Below, in pieces: positions 1 to 7,803 of a DNA stretch of 8,976 nt. The stretch covers positions 1 through 8,976 of the forward strand of contig JAGREZ010000194.1 of the NCBI GenBank assembly GCA_020446285.1, given 5' to 3'. The notes under the pieces were generated by a model. That model made no database searches, was not told the DNA's origin, and worked only from the letters and a program-made list of their open reading frames with translations. Each line of letters starts with the position of its first letter. Position 1 is the first letter of the stretch. The DNA is from Geminicoccaceae bacterium. GTDB lineage: Bacteria > Pseudomonadota > Alphaproteobacteria > Geminicoccales > Geminicoccaceae. The position numbers and the translations under genes were made by a program.

Positions 1-1
1 C

Positions 2-775
<774 letters not shown>

Positions 776-793
776 CATCCGTTCACCATACCG

Positions 794-827
794 CACCGGA
801 CCCGCCCGGAGCGCTTCGGCGGGTTGC
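794..827 (+). terminator. GC-rich hairpin after mreB, candidate terminator
   Basis: A 7-bp perfect stem, ACCCGCC at 800-806 with GGCGGGT at 818-824, encloses an 11-nt loop. An outer GCA/TGC pairing across a 4-nt bulge could extend it to 794-827. It lies 24 nt after the mreB stop. There is no T-run after the stem, so it is not a canonical intrinsic terminator. It could separate a highly expressed mreB transcript from the mreC-rodA unit. Confidence 0.35.
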
Positions 828-874
828 ATCGGATGCGCCGTAGCGAATCCAGCTACAAGGGTGTTGTAGAAGCC

Positions 875-902
875 TTTCAACTCGCCTATTTGGTGATATG
901 AT
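875..902 (+). promoter_or_regulatory. Candidate extended -10 promoter for mreC-mreD-mrdA-rodA
   Basis: TATGAT at 897-902 is preceded by TG one base upstream (894-895), giving an extended -10 element, TGATATGAT. The best -35 is the poor TTTCAA at 875-880 with a 16-bp spacer, which an extended -10 can tolerate. Transcription would start near 909-910. An inverted repeat, CTACAA-N5-TTGTAG (853-869), lies just upstream and could be an operator. This is a visual call only. Confidence 0.4.
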
Positions 903-935
903 CCGGTTCATGAGTTCATTTACGGATGCGTCGCG

Positions 936-1892
936 ATGAGATCGGCAATGTATCGCCTGTCGATGGCGGCCATGAGCGTGCGGGCTTCGACCCAGAAGAT
1001 GCTGCTGACAACGCTGCTCTTCATCTCGGTCGCGATCCTCGTGCTGGGCAAGGCCGATCTCAAGCTCATCCAGGCGACATCCGACGGGATCGCCGACGGC
1101 AGCCTTTCCGTTCTCTCGCTGCTGCGCAAGCCCATCGAACTGACAAGGGATGCCGCCCATACCCTCGGTGGCGTTCTCGCGGTCTTCGAGGAGAACGAGC
1201 GATTGCGCGAGGAGAACGAGCGCCTGCTTGCCGCACAGCATCGGGCCGTTCTTCTCGAGGTCGAGAATGAGGGCCTGCGCGAACTCCTGCAGGCTCCGCG
1301 CATCGAACAGACGCGGAATTTCACCAGTGCGGCAGTCATCGCCGATACAGCGACTCCGTTCGTGCATACGCGGCTGCTCGATGCCGGACGCAATCGCGGT
1401 CTCGAGCCGGGGATGCCGGTCATCCGCCCCGAGGGCCTGGTCGGCAGGCTGCTGAGCGTCAGCGAGCGGACGGCGCGACTGATGCTGCTCACCGATTTCA
1501 ACTCCCGCGTACCGGTCGTCATCGGCCCCTCCGGCGACAGGGCCATCCTCGAGGGCGACAACAGCAGCGAGCCCAAGCTCCGCTTCCTGCCGCTCCAGCC
1601 CCGTTTCGCAATCGGCGACGATGTCGTCACCTCCGGACAGGGTGGCCTCCTGCCCCCCGGAATGATGGTCGGCAAGGTCGTGCATATCGACGAGCATCAG
1701 GTATCGGTCCGTCCCAATGTCGACTGGACGCGACTCGATCATGTCTCGATCCTGCATTTCGAGCCGATTACCCATGATTCGGCACTCGGTGACGAGGCGG
1801 ACGAGATCTTCTACGGCCCCAACAGGCTGCAGCCCGCGCGCGCGCCGGATTCCGCCGCCTCCACCATCGGGGAAGAGGTGCCGGGCGAATGA
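936..1892 (+). CDS. mreC: MreC, rod shape-determining periplasmic scaffold
   Basis: MreC is a bitopic inner-membrane protein whose periplasmic part binds and activates PBP2/RodA and links them to MreB and MreD. The 318-residue product has a short cytoplasmic N-terminus, one membrane segment at about residues 22-38 (MLLTTLLFISVAILVLG), and an Asn/Glu/Leu/Arg-rich coiled coil around residues 85-123 (EENERLREENERLL) that mediates dimerisation. The periplasmic beta domains follow, including LDAGRNRGLEPGMPVI, GLVGRLLSV, LLTDFNSRVPV and the signature SGQGGLLPPGMMVGKV. The last 25 or so residues are a low-complexity Pro/Ala/Glu tail. The ATG at 936 has only a weak Shine-Dalgarno; the next in-frame Met at 948 is no better. 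Its ATG overlaps the stop of a 9-codon mini-ORF, and its TGA overlaps the mreD ATG. Confidence 0.95.
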   Translation: MRSAMYRLSMAAMSVRASTQKMLLTTLLFISVAILVLGKADLKLIQATSDGIADGSLSVLSLLRKPIELTRDAAHTLGGVLAVFEENERLREENERLLAAQHRAVLLEVENEGLRELLQAPRIEQTRNFTSAAVIADTATPFVHTRLLDAGRNRGLEPGMPVIRPEGLVGRLLSVSERTARLMLLTDFNSRVPVVIGPSGDRAILEGDNSSEPKLRFLPLQPRFAIGDDVVTSGQGGLLPPGMMVGKVVHIDEHQVSVRPNVDWTRLDHVSILHFEPITHDSALGDEADEIFYGPNRLQPARAPDSAASTIGEEVPGE

Positions 1893-2422
1893 TGGACGAC
1901 TGGCTCCAGGGCCATCCGGGCGACATGCTGGGCCGGCTTCTTCCCGGCCTCACCGGTATCGTCGCCCTCTATATCGACCTTCTGCCGCTACCCAGCGCCG
2001 CTCCCGACGCGGCCATGCCATCGCTTCTGGTCTGCGTCGTTTTCTACTGGACGATCTATCGTCCCGACCTCCTCGGGATCTTCTGGATCTTCGCGCTGGC
2101 CATGCTGCTCGATGGCATAGCCGGCCTGCCGCTCGGCTTGTCCGCCTTCGCCTTTCTGGTCGCCCGCAACCTGCTGATGCCGCGCGAGCGGTTCCTTGCG
2201 ACGACCTCCTTCATCGTGATCTGGGCAAGCTTCGTGATTGCCGCAACGGCCGTTCTCGGACTTCGCTGGATCGTCGCCTGCATATGGTTCGGACATCTGT
2301 TCGAGCTTCGCCCGGTCGTTCTCGAACTTGCATTGACGGTCGCGGTCTACCCTCTGGCAGGCTATGTTCTCTCGTCGACACGCGACTTCCTTCCAAAGGC
2401 GAGCCATGTATCAGGAAGCTGA
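1889..2422 (+). CDS. mreD: MreD, rod shape-determining membrane protein
   Basis: MreD is a small polytopic inner-membrane subunit of the elongasome that works with MreC in controlling the RodA-PBP2 synthase. The 177-residue product is very hydrophobic, with membrane stretches at about residues 20-35, 43-57, 62-95 (probably two helices), 107-135 and 143-165. The family signature is visible in RPDLLGIFWIFALAMLLDG followed by IAGLPLGLSAFAFL (residues 59-90). The start ATG at 1889 overlaps the mreC stop (ATGA) and is followed at once by a second ATG; GAGG at 1875-1878, inside mreC, is the ribosome-binding site. Length is slightly above the usual 160-170. The 3' end overlaps mrdA by 17 nt, so translational coupling is likely. 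Confidence 0.93.
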   Translation: MMDDWLQGHPGDMLGRLLPGLTGIVALYIDLLPLPSAAPDAAMPSLLVCVVFYWTIYRPDLLGIFWIFALAMLLDGIAGLPLGLSAFAFLVARNLLMPRERFLATTSFIVIWASFVIAATAVLGLRWIVACIWFGHLFELRPVVLELALTVAVYPLAGYVLSSTRDFLPKASHVSGS

Positions 2423-4244
2423 ACGCCTGCGCAGTTTCACACGCCGGGCCATTTTCGCCGGAGCCGCGCAAAGCGTGCTCTTCGCCGGCCTCGGCGCGCG
2501 ACTCTATCACCTGCAGATCCAGAAATCGGAAGACTATGCGCTTCTGGCCGAGGACAACCGGGTCAATCAGCGCCTCCTCATCCCGCCCCGCGGGCGCATC
2601 TACGACATTGCCGGACGACCGCTCGCGCGCAATGTCCCCACCTATCGCATCCGCGTCATCCGCGAACGCACGCTCGACCTGCGCAAGACGCTCGAGCGTC
2701 TCTCGACACTGGTCGAACTCCGCCCCGAGGAACTCGAGGATGTCATCATCCGGGCCGAGGCGCGGCGCGCGTTCGTGCCGATCGACGTGCGCGAGGGTCT
2801 CACATGGGAAGAAGTCTCCCGCATCGCGATCCGCGCGCCCGAGCTTCCCGGTATCGTCGTCGATTCGAGCCTGCTCCGCGACTATCCACATGCCGAGATC
2901 CTCGCCCATGTGCTCGGCTATGTCGGTCCGGTCAATGAGCGCGAGCTCGAGGAGGACAATGATCCGCTTCTCAAGATTCCGGAATTCCGCATCGGCAAGA
3001 ACGGCATCGAGAAGACTTACGAAAAGCAGTTGCGCGGACGCGCCGGGCTCAGCCGGGTCGAGGTGAATGCCGTCGGCCGGGCCATACGCGAGCTCGACCG
3101 TGACGATGGCGATCCCGGCAAGGACCTGAATCTCTCCATCGACATCAATCTCCAGCAATATTGCTTCAACCGCCTTTCCGGCGAGCTCGCCGCCGGTGCG
3201 GTGGTGGTGGATGTCCAGACCGGTGCCGTGCTGGCACTGGCAAGCGTGCCGACCTTCGATCCACGGGCCTTCAACAACGGCCTGAGCCATGCCCTCTGGA
3301 ACGAATGGCGGGACAATCCCCGTCACCCCCTCGTCAACAAGTGCATCCGCGGCCAGTACCCGCCGGGCTCCACCTTCAAGATGGTGACGGCGCTCGCGGC
3401 TCTGGAAGCCGGCGTCATCACCCATACCTACGAGGCGTACTGCCCGGGCTTCATGCGTCTTGGACGGTCACGCTTTCACTGCTGGAAACAATGGGGGCAT
3501 GGCCGCATCTCGCTCAATCAGGCACTCGCGCAATCCTGCGACGTCTATTTCTACGACATCGCCCGCCGGGTCGGCGTGGATGCGATCGCCGAAATGGCCA
3601 ACCGGCTCGGCCTCGGACACAGTCTCGACATTGACGTGCCGGGCGAACGGCCGGGCCTCATACCGACGCGGGAATGGAAACTCGAAGCCGTGGGCGAGCC
3701 ATGGCAGAAGGGCGAGACGCTGGTCGCCGGCATCGGCCAGGGCTTCGTGCTCGCCACACCGCTGCAGCTCGCGATCATGACCGCCCGGCTGTGCAATGGC
3801 GGCAAGGCGGTGAAGCCCTGGTTCGTCCGTCCGACCGACATCGAGAATGTCGGCTCGGTGAACATCTCGCAAAGCTCGCTGCGTCATGTTCTCGACGGCA
3901 TGCACGAGGTCATCAACGGCAGGCGCGGCACGGCGCGCGGTGCACGACTCGATATCGAGAATGTGGAGATGGCCGGCAAGACCGGCACCTCGCAGGTCCG
4001 CCGCATCACCCGCTCCGAGCGGGCGCAGGGGCTGCACAAGCGCAAGGACCGCCCGTGGGAGGAGCGCGATCACGCGCTCTTCGTCTGCTTCGCGCCCTAC
4101 GAGAATCCGCGCTACGCGGTCTCCGTCATCGTCGAGCATGGCGAGAGCGGCAGCAAGGCCGCGGCACCGATCGCCAAGGACATCATGACCCGCGCGCTCG
4201 AACTCGATCCGGCGGGGCGCGGCAGCAAGAGTGCCGGAGCGTGA
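2406..4244 (+). CDS. mrdA: Penicillin-binding protein 2, peptidoglycan D,D-transpeptidase
   Basis: PBP2 is the class B transpeptidase of the Rod complex; it crosslinks glycan strands made by RodA in the periplasm. The 612-residue product has an N-terminal membrane anchor at about residues 15-31, the linker motif IPPRGRIYDIAGRPLARN, a pedestal domain, and a C-terminal transpeptidase. Catalytic motifs are all present: SxxK as STFK (Ser322, Lys325), SxD as SCD (377-379) and KTGT (525-528). TREWK and GIGQGFVLATPLQ are also PBP2-like. C346, C359, H365 and C378 are spaced like a zinc site reported in a PBP2 structure (see findings). The ATG at 2406 fits the family's N-terminus (MYQEAERLRSFTRRA); an in-frame ATG at 2364 would add 14 residues inside mreD and is less likely. 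The upstream AAGG is a weak ribosome-binding site, so coupling to mreD is probable. Confidence 0.96.
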   Translation: MYQEAERLRSFTRRAIFAGAAQSVLFAGLGARLYHLQIQKSEDYALLAEDNRVNQRLLIPPRGRIYDIAGRPLARNVPTYRIRVIRERTLDLRKTLERLSTLVELRPEELEDVIIRAEARRAFVPIDVREGLTWEEVSRIAIRAPELPGIVVDSSLLRDYPHAEILAHVLGYVGPVNERELEEDNDPLLKIPEFRIGKNGIEKTYEKQLRGRAGLSRVEVNAVGRAIRELDRDDGDPGKDLNLSIDINLQQYCFNRLSGELAAGAVVVDVQTGAVLALASVPTFDPRAFNNGLSHALWNEWRDNPRHPLVNKCIRGQYPPGSTFKMVTALAALEAGVITHTYEAYCPGFMRLGRSRFHCWKQWGHGRISLNQALAQSCDVYFYDIARRVGVDAIAEMANRLGLGHSLDIDVPGERPGLIPTREWKLEAVGEPWQKGETLVAGIGQGFVLATPLQLAIMTARLCNGGKAVKPWFVRPTDIENVGSVNISQSSLRHVLDGMHEVINGRRGTARGARLDIENVEMAGKTGTSQVRRITRSERAQGLHKRKDRPWEERDHALFVCFAPYENPRYAVSVIVEHGESGSKAAAPIAKDIMTRALELDPAGRGSKSAGA

Positions 4245-4263
4245 CGACGTGACAGCCCCGGCA

Positions 4264-4269
4264 GAGGAG
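4264..4269 (+). promoter_or_regulatory. Ribosome-binding site that sets the rodA TTG start
   Basis: GAGGAG lies 8 nt before TTG at 4278. The first in-frame ATG (4305) has no comparable site upstream, so the TTG is the better start. Confidence 0.7.
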
Positions 4270-4277
4270 AAACCGGC

Positions 4278-5423
4278 TTGAGCATCGCCACCCGCATCAA
4301 GCCCATGGAGCTTCGCCTTTCGGAAAAGCTCCTCGGGATGCACTGGCCGCTCGTCGCCCTGATCGTGGTTATCGGTCTCGTCGGCTACATCGTGCTCTAT
4401 TCCGCCGGCGGCGGAAGTCACGAACCATGGGCGGCACGGCATGGCCTGCGCCTTGCCTTCGGGACCCTGCTGATGCTCGGCATAGCCCTGATCGATGTGC
4501 GTCTGCTCTTCCGCCATGCCTACACGATCTACGGAATCTGCCTCTCGCTGCTGATCGCGGTCGAGATCATGGGCAGCCTGAGCAAGGGCGCGCAGCGCTG
4601 GATCGACCTCGGCTTCTTCCAGCTGCAGCCATCCGAGCTGATGAAGATCGCGCTGGCCCTCGCACTCGCCCGCTATTTCCACCCCTCCTATCTCGACGAG
4701 GTCAAGAGCCCCTCCCACCTGCTTCCGGCCATCCTGCTCGCGGCCGTGCCGGCAGCGCTCGTGCTCAAGCAGCCGGATCTCGGCACGGCGGTCATGCTGC
4801 TCGCCGTCGCCGTGGCGATGCTGTTTCTCGCCGGCGTGCGCCTCTGGAAATTCGCCCTCGCGATCGCCGCCGTCGGCGGTGCGCTGCCGATCATCTGGAG
4901 CCAGCTCCACGATTATCAAAGGGAGCGCGTTCTCACCTTCATGGAACCGGAGCGCGATCCGCTCGGCGCCGGCTATCACATCATCCAGTCGAAGATCGCG
5001 CTCGGCTCGGGCGGGCTGTGGGGCAAGGGGCTCCTCAACGGCACGCAGGCGCAGCTGTCGTTTCTTCCCGAAAAGCAGACGGATTTCGCCTTCACCATGC
5101 TTGCCGAGGAGACCGGCCTCGTCGGCGCGCTCGTCGTTCTCGGCCTCTGCCTGAGCGTGATCCTGCTGGTGATTTCGGTCGCCCTTCGCTCGGTCCACCA
5201 GTTCGGACGGCTGCTCGCCATGGCCATCGCCATCAACTTCTTCCTCTATGTGATCATCAATGTCGCCATGGTAACGGGCCTCATTCCGGTGGTCGGCGTA
5301 CCGCTCCCGCTCATTTCCTATGGCGGGACGGCCATGCTCACCACGCTCATGGGATTCGGTCTCGTGCTCTGCATCGACGTGCACCGCTATACCCAGATCC
5401 CGCGCTTCCCCACCGGCGGCTGA
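4278..5423 (+). CDS. rodA: RodA, SEDS peptidoglycan glycosyltransferase
   Basis: RodA polymerises lipid II into glycan strands and forms the elongation synthase with PBP2. The 381-residue product has about ten hydrophobic segments, as expected for SEDS proteins. Conserved features are RWIDLGFFQLQPSELMKIA (with Glu120), KQPDLGTAVMLL, the large periplasmic loop with GTQAQLSFLPEKQTDFAFTM, where Asp269 of QTDF matches the essential Asp of the family, and the C-terminal GVPLPLISYGGTAML. The start is TTG at 4278, chosen because GAGGAG lies 8 nt upstream; starting at ATG 4305 would shorten the cytoplasmic N-terminus by 9 residues. The gap from mrdA is 33 nt. RodA rather than FtsW is supported by the PBP2 neighbour and overall sequence. 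The gene ends 17 bp from the convergent transporter gene. Confidence 0.96.
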   Translation: MSIATRIKPMELRLSEKLLGMHWPLVALIVVIGLVGYIVLYSAGGGSHEPWAARHGLRLAFGTLLMLGIALIDVRLLFRHAYTIYGICLSLLIAVEIMGSLSKGAQRWIDLGFFQLQPSELMKIALALALARYFHPSYLDEVKSPSHLLPAILLAAVPAALVLKQPDLGTAVMLLAVAVAMLFLAGVRLWKFALAIAAVGGALPIIWSQLHDYQRERVLTFMEPERDPLGAGYHIIQSKIALGSGGLWGKGLLNGTQAQLSFLPEKQTDFAFTMLAEETGLVGALVVLGLCLSVILLVISVALRSVHQFGRLLAMAIAINFFLYVIINVAMVTGLIPVVGVPLPLISYGGTAMLTTLMGFGLVLCIDVHRYTQIPRFPTGG

Positions 5424-5440
5424 CCGCCCGGCGGGAGCAC

Positions 5441-6721
5441 TCAGTCGAGATGCGCGTGATCGCAAAGGCCCGGCGGCGTGCGCAATGTCTGGGTGGCGAT
5501 CGCGAAGGCGAAGGGAATGAGCGCCATGGCGAGGATGGCACCGTCACCCGAGCCCAGTCGATCGAATGCGATACCGACCGGAAATGGTCCCACCGACGCA
5601 CCCACGACCGCGATCATCTGCCCGGCCCCCTGGATCGAGCCCACATGCCTGCGCCCGAAATAGCGCGGCCAGAGATAGCCGAACATGGTCAGGCTGAAGG
5701 CATTCGACAGGCCGAAGGCGACGGCATAGAGGGCGGTCGTGAACAGATCGGTGGTGAAGGTGGACAGCACCAGTGCGGCGGTGAGCACCAGCAGGCCGAT
5801 GCCGAAGGCCCGGCGGGTCTTCATCATGTCGAACAGCCGGCCCACGAGCGGCATGGTCAGAACCATGGTCAGCGCCGAGATGGGAAAGGCATAGGCGGCG
5901 ATCCACGGCGCAAGGCCATGACTGGCGAAGATCGTCACCTGATAGAAGTGCAGGACGGTCACCATCATGGATACCGAGAAGAAGCCGCCCGCAACGATAT
6001 GAAATGTCCGCGTGCGCAGCGCCTCCTTCAGCGTGAGCCCGGTGATCTCCGCCTTCGGTGCGGTGGGATCCGCCGCCTCGTCACCGTCCGGCGTGAGCCC
6101 CTTGTCCTCGGGCTTGTCGAACGCAAGCAGCAGCAGTGCCGGCAGCATGAGAACCCATGTCATCAGGCCGAGCACCAGCCACGCCCTGCGCCAGCCGATC
6201 GTCTCGATGAGGAATTGCCCGAGCGGCGGATGCACCGCCATCGACACCGCGAAACCGAGTGCCATAAGGCTGAGCGCGAAGCCGCGTTTGCGCTGGAACC
6301 ATTGCGTGACCATGTTGGCCGAGGTGAGCATCATCGAGCCCTGCCCCAGAAACCGCAGGATACCGAAGCCCAGCGCCAGCCACAGAAAGCCGGAGACCGC
6401 ACCGAAGATCATGCAGGCGAAACCGAGGAGGACGGTAACGGTGATCGCCACGAGCCTCGGCCCGAAACGGTCGACCAGCATGCCCATCTTCGGCAACAGG
6501 AACGCCGCAGCCAGCGTCGCCAGCCCGTAGGCGGTGGCAATGGTCGCCTTGCTGATCCCGAGATCCTCGCTGACGGGACCGATGAACACACTGAAATTGT
6601 GCGACTGGCCGGGACCGCTCACGAAGATCCCGAGGCCGGCGACACCCAGGATCACCCAGCCATAGAAGACCCGGCGATGGAGGCGTTCGAACACCCCGTC
6701 GCGGATGGACATCTCGCTCAA
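5441..6721 (-). CDS. MFS transporter, monocarboxylate/oxalate-formate antiporter-like
   Basis: This is a major facilitator superfamily inner-membrane carrier of about 426 residues, with roughly twelve hydrophobic segments in two halves joined by a charged loop (KPEDKGLTPDGDEAADPTAPKAE). The N-terminal FYGWVILGVAGLGIF followed by SVFIGPVSEDLGISK, and the motif A-like GMLVDRFGPRLV after helix 2, resemble the group containing monocarboxylate transporters and oxalate/formate antiporters. The substrate cannot be read from the sequence; an organic anion is a guess. The preferred start is TTG at 6721, because GGAGG (6734-6730 on the minus strand) lies 8 nt upstream. ATG at 6712 is the alternative, but its nearest Shine-Dalgarno is 17 nt away. 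The frame stays open back to 6886, but that extension has no hydrophobic or family-like sequence. The gene converges on rodA and follows the Hpt gene by 161 bp, so it may have its own promoter. Confidence 0.88.
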   Translation of the reverse strand: MSEMSIRDGVFERLHRRVFYGWVILGVAGLGIFVSGPGQSHNFSVFIGPVSEDLGISKATIATAYGLATLAAAFLLPKMGMLVDRFGPRLVAITVTVLLGFACMIFGAVSGFLWLALGFGILRFLGQGSMMLTSANMVTQWFQRKRGFALSLMALGFAVSMAVHPPLGQFLIETIGWRRAWLVLGLMTWVLMLPALLLLAFDKPEDKGLTPDGDEAADPTAPKAEITGLTLKEALRTRTFHIVAGGFFSVSMMVTVLHFYQVTIFASHGLAPWIAAYAFPISALTMVLTMPLVGRLFDMMKTRRAFGIGLLVLTAALVLSTFTTDLFTTALYAVAFGLSNAFSLTMFGYLWPRYFGRRHVGSIQGAGQMIAVVGASVGPFPVGIAFDRLGSGDGAILAMALIPFAFAIATQTLRTPPGLCDHAHLD

Positions 6722-6729
6722 GACCGCTT

Positions 6730-6734
6730 CCTCC
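6730..6734 (-). promoter_or_regulatory. Ribosome-binding site of the MFS gene
   Basis: On the minus strand GGAGG, within GGGGAGGAAG, lies 8 nt before TTG (6721-6719). This supports the TTG over the ATG three codons later. Confidence 0.6.
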
Positions 6735-6840
6735 CCGAAAGTCACCATGGCCGGCAGGTTGCTTGCGCTGCCTTGCCCATCGCGCTCTATCACTTTTCCC
6801 GGTCGACGGGGAGACGGCTCGATCCCCGGCATGCGTTCAG

Positions 6841-6855
6841 CCGCCGTGACGGCGG
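6841..6855 (-). terminator. Hairpin after the Hpt gene, candidate terminator
   Basis: CCGCCG (6841-6846) pairs perfectly with CGGCGG (6850-6855) across a 3-nt loop, 27 nt beyond the Hpt stop. Just before it on the minus strand is a short GGC-TTCG-GCC stem with a UUCG tetraloop. No T-run follows, so termination here is only possible. The rest of the 161-bp gap to the MFS gene shows no gene and no clear promoter. Confidence 0.3.
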
Positions 6856-6882
6856 GCCGAAGCCGACCCGGTCCGCCGCGCG

Positions 6883-7227
6883 TCAATCGACCGTGGCAGG
6901 GTCTCCGGATCCGCCGGTTCTCAACGCCTCACGGTTCGCCTCGCCGACAAGCGCCAGATCGATGGCCTCGTGCAGATCGCGCAAGGCCGGACGATGGTCG
7001 ATGCCGGCGCCGAGCGCCCGTTCGAGTCCTGCTGCGACAAGGGAGATCCGCTCGAGGCCGAGCGTACCGCCGCCGCCGGCGATCCTGTGCGCCAGCATCC
7101 GTGCCGAACGCCGGCGAGGTTCGTTGACCGGCCATGCCAGAAGCGTGGCGAAACGCAACCGGTCGGCATCGATGCGCTCCAGGAAACGCTGGCGCAACTC
7201 ATCGAACAGGGCTGCGTCGACCGTCAC
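6883..7227 (-). CDS. Hpt domain histidine phosphotransfer protein
   Basis: Stand-alone Hpt proteins carry a phosphoryl group on a histidine between receiver domains in a phosphorelay, in the cytoplasm. The 114-residue product is mostly helical in character. It contains LAHRIAGGGGTLGLERI, which fits the Hpt signature (AHxLKGxAxxxG), with His47 as the phospho-acceptor; the usual Lys after the His is replaced by Ile-Ala. No kinase ATPase or receiver domain is fused to it. The start is GTG at 7227, overlapping the response-regulator stop by 4 nt (GTGA), so the two are probably translationally coupled. This makes direct phosphotransfer between them likely. The receptor kinase is not in the window. 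The Hpt call rests on the motif and length and is fairly strong; the pathway is unknown. Confidence 0.82.
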   Translation of the reverse strand: MTVDAALFDELRQRFLERIDADRLRFATLLAWPVNEPRRRSARMLAHRIAGGGGTLGLERISLVAAGLERALGAGIDHRPALRDLHEAIDLALVGEANREALRTGGSGDPATVD

Positions 7228-7751
7228 CTGCCCGTCGCCGTGGCGGACAGCCCGAGCGAACGGATGTGGCCGTCGTGATAGACATGCAGCCGGCTGGCCA
7301 GATCCATCGGATCGAAGGGCTTGCCGATCACCCCGGTCGCTCCCGCGGCATGATAGGAATCGACGTCGTGCTGCACCATGCGCGCGGTCAGCATGACCAC
7401 CGGCAGACCGGCCGTGCGCGGATTGCAGCGTATGAGCCTGAGCGTCTCGAGACCGTCCAGCCCCGGCATGTTGACATCGAGGACGACCAGATCCGGCAGA
7501 TCCCGCTCGAGTGCGAGGAGACAGGCTTCACCGGACTCGCAGAGCGTGACATCGAGCTTGCCGATCATGCCCAGCGCCAGATCCGTGATTGCGCGGATAT
7601 CCGCATCGTCATCGACGCAGAGGACGCGCCGGAGTTCCGCCGTGCGCCCCTGCCGCCCATGCCCGCCGCCGCCGGCCCCATGCGCTTCGGCAGTGCCCTG
7701 CATGTCCGGCGGGGAAACGGATTCGGATACAGTCATGACAGGTCGGACCAT
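7224..7751 (-). CDS. Single-domain response regulator (receiver)
   Basis: This is a CheY-like receiver without an output domain, about 175 residues. Residues 1-40 are a low-complexity Gly/His/Ala-rich leader (HGAGGGGHG). The receiver runs from about residue 41: the acidic triad DDD at 47-49, phospho-acceptor Asp92 in VVLDVNMPGLDG, Thr122 in VMLTAR and Lys144 in IGKPF. All residues needed for phosphorylation are present. A short tail (HVYHDGHIRSLGL) follows. The start ATG at 7751 is chosen for GGAGA (minus strand, 7765-7761) 9 nt upstream. An in-frame ATG at 7772 has its purine tract touching the start codon, and one at 7736 lacks a site. It overlaps the Hpt gene and lies 37 bp downstream of a CtrA-type box. 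It could relay phosphate to the Hpt protein or bind a partner; its target is unknown. Confidence 0.88.
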   Translation of the reverse strand: MVRPVMTVSESVSPPDMQGTAEAHGAGGGGHGRQGRTAELRRVLCVDDDADIRAITDLALGMIGKLDVTLCESGEACLLALERDLPDLVVLDVNMPGLDGLETLRLIRCNPRTAGLPVVMLTARMVQHDVDSYHAAGATGVIGKPFDPMDLASRLHVYHDGHIRSLGLSATATGR

Positions 7752-7786
7752 TGCTTGATTTCTCCGTGGCATCCTCCCCGCACGGA

Positions 7787-7803
7787 GTTAATCTGCGGTT
7801 AAC
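7787..7803. promoter_or_regulatory. CtrA-type binding box (TTAA-N7-TTAAC)
   Basis: TTAA at 7788-7791 and TTAAC at 7799-7803 are separated by exactly 7 bases. With the leading G the site is a palindrome, GTTAA-N7-TTAAC, so it reads as a full CtrA box on both strands. By eye these are the only two TTAA tetramers in this GC-rich window. It sits between the divergent response-regulator and dipeptidase genes, where either promoter could use it. No convincing -10 element was found on either strand. Confidence 0.6.

Noticed and set aside
783..1775. Open frame of 330 codons on the minus strand opposite mreC
   Set aside because: Antisense to mreC; no recognisable motif or ribosome-binding site.
5424..5434. 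Short CCGC-CCG-GCGG hairpin between the convergent rodA and MFS genes as a bidirectional terminator
   Set aside because: Only 4 bp with a 3-nt loop and no T-run on either strand; chance is likely in such GC-rich DNA.
3468..5465. Open frame of 665 codons on the minus strand opposite mrdA and rodA
   Set aside because: It is antisense to two strongly conserved genes, and its Asp/Glu/Arg/His-rich composition is that of a complementary-strand shadow.
6722..6886. N-terminal extension of the MFS gene to an ATG at 6886, which would overlap the Hpt gene
   Set aside because: The extra residues are Pro/Arg/Gly-rich with no membrane or family character, and the good ribosome-binding site lies at 6730-6734 for the TTG start.
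4427..7396. Open frame of 989 codons on the plus strand across rodA and the minus-strand genes
   Set aside because: It runs out of frame through rodA and antisense to the MFS, Hpt and receiver genes. Its product is an Arg/His/Gln/Gly-rich mixture without domain structure, typical of a high-GC shadow frame.
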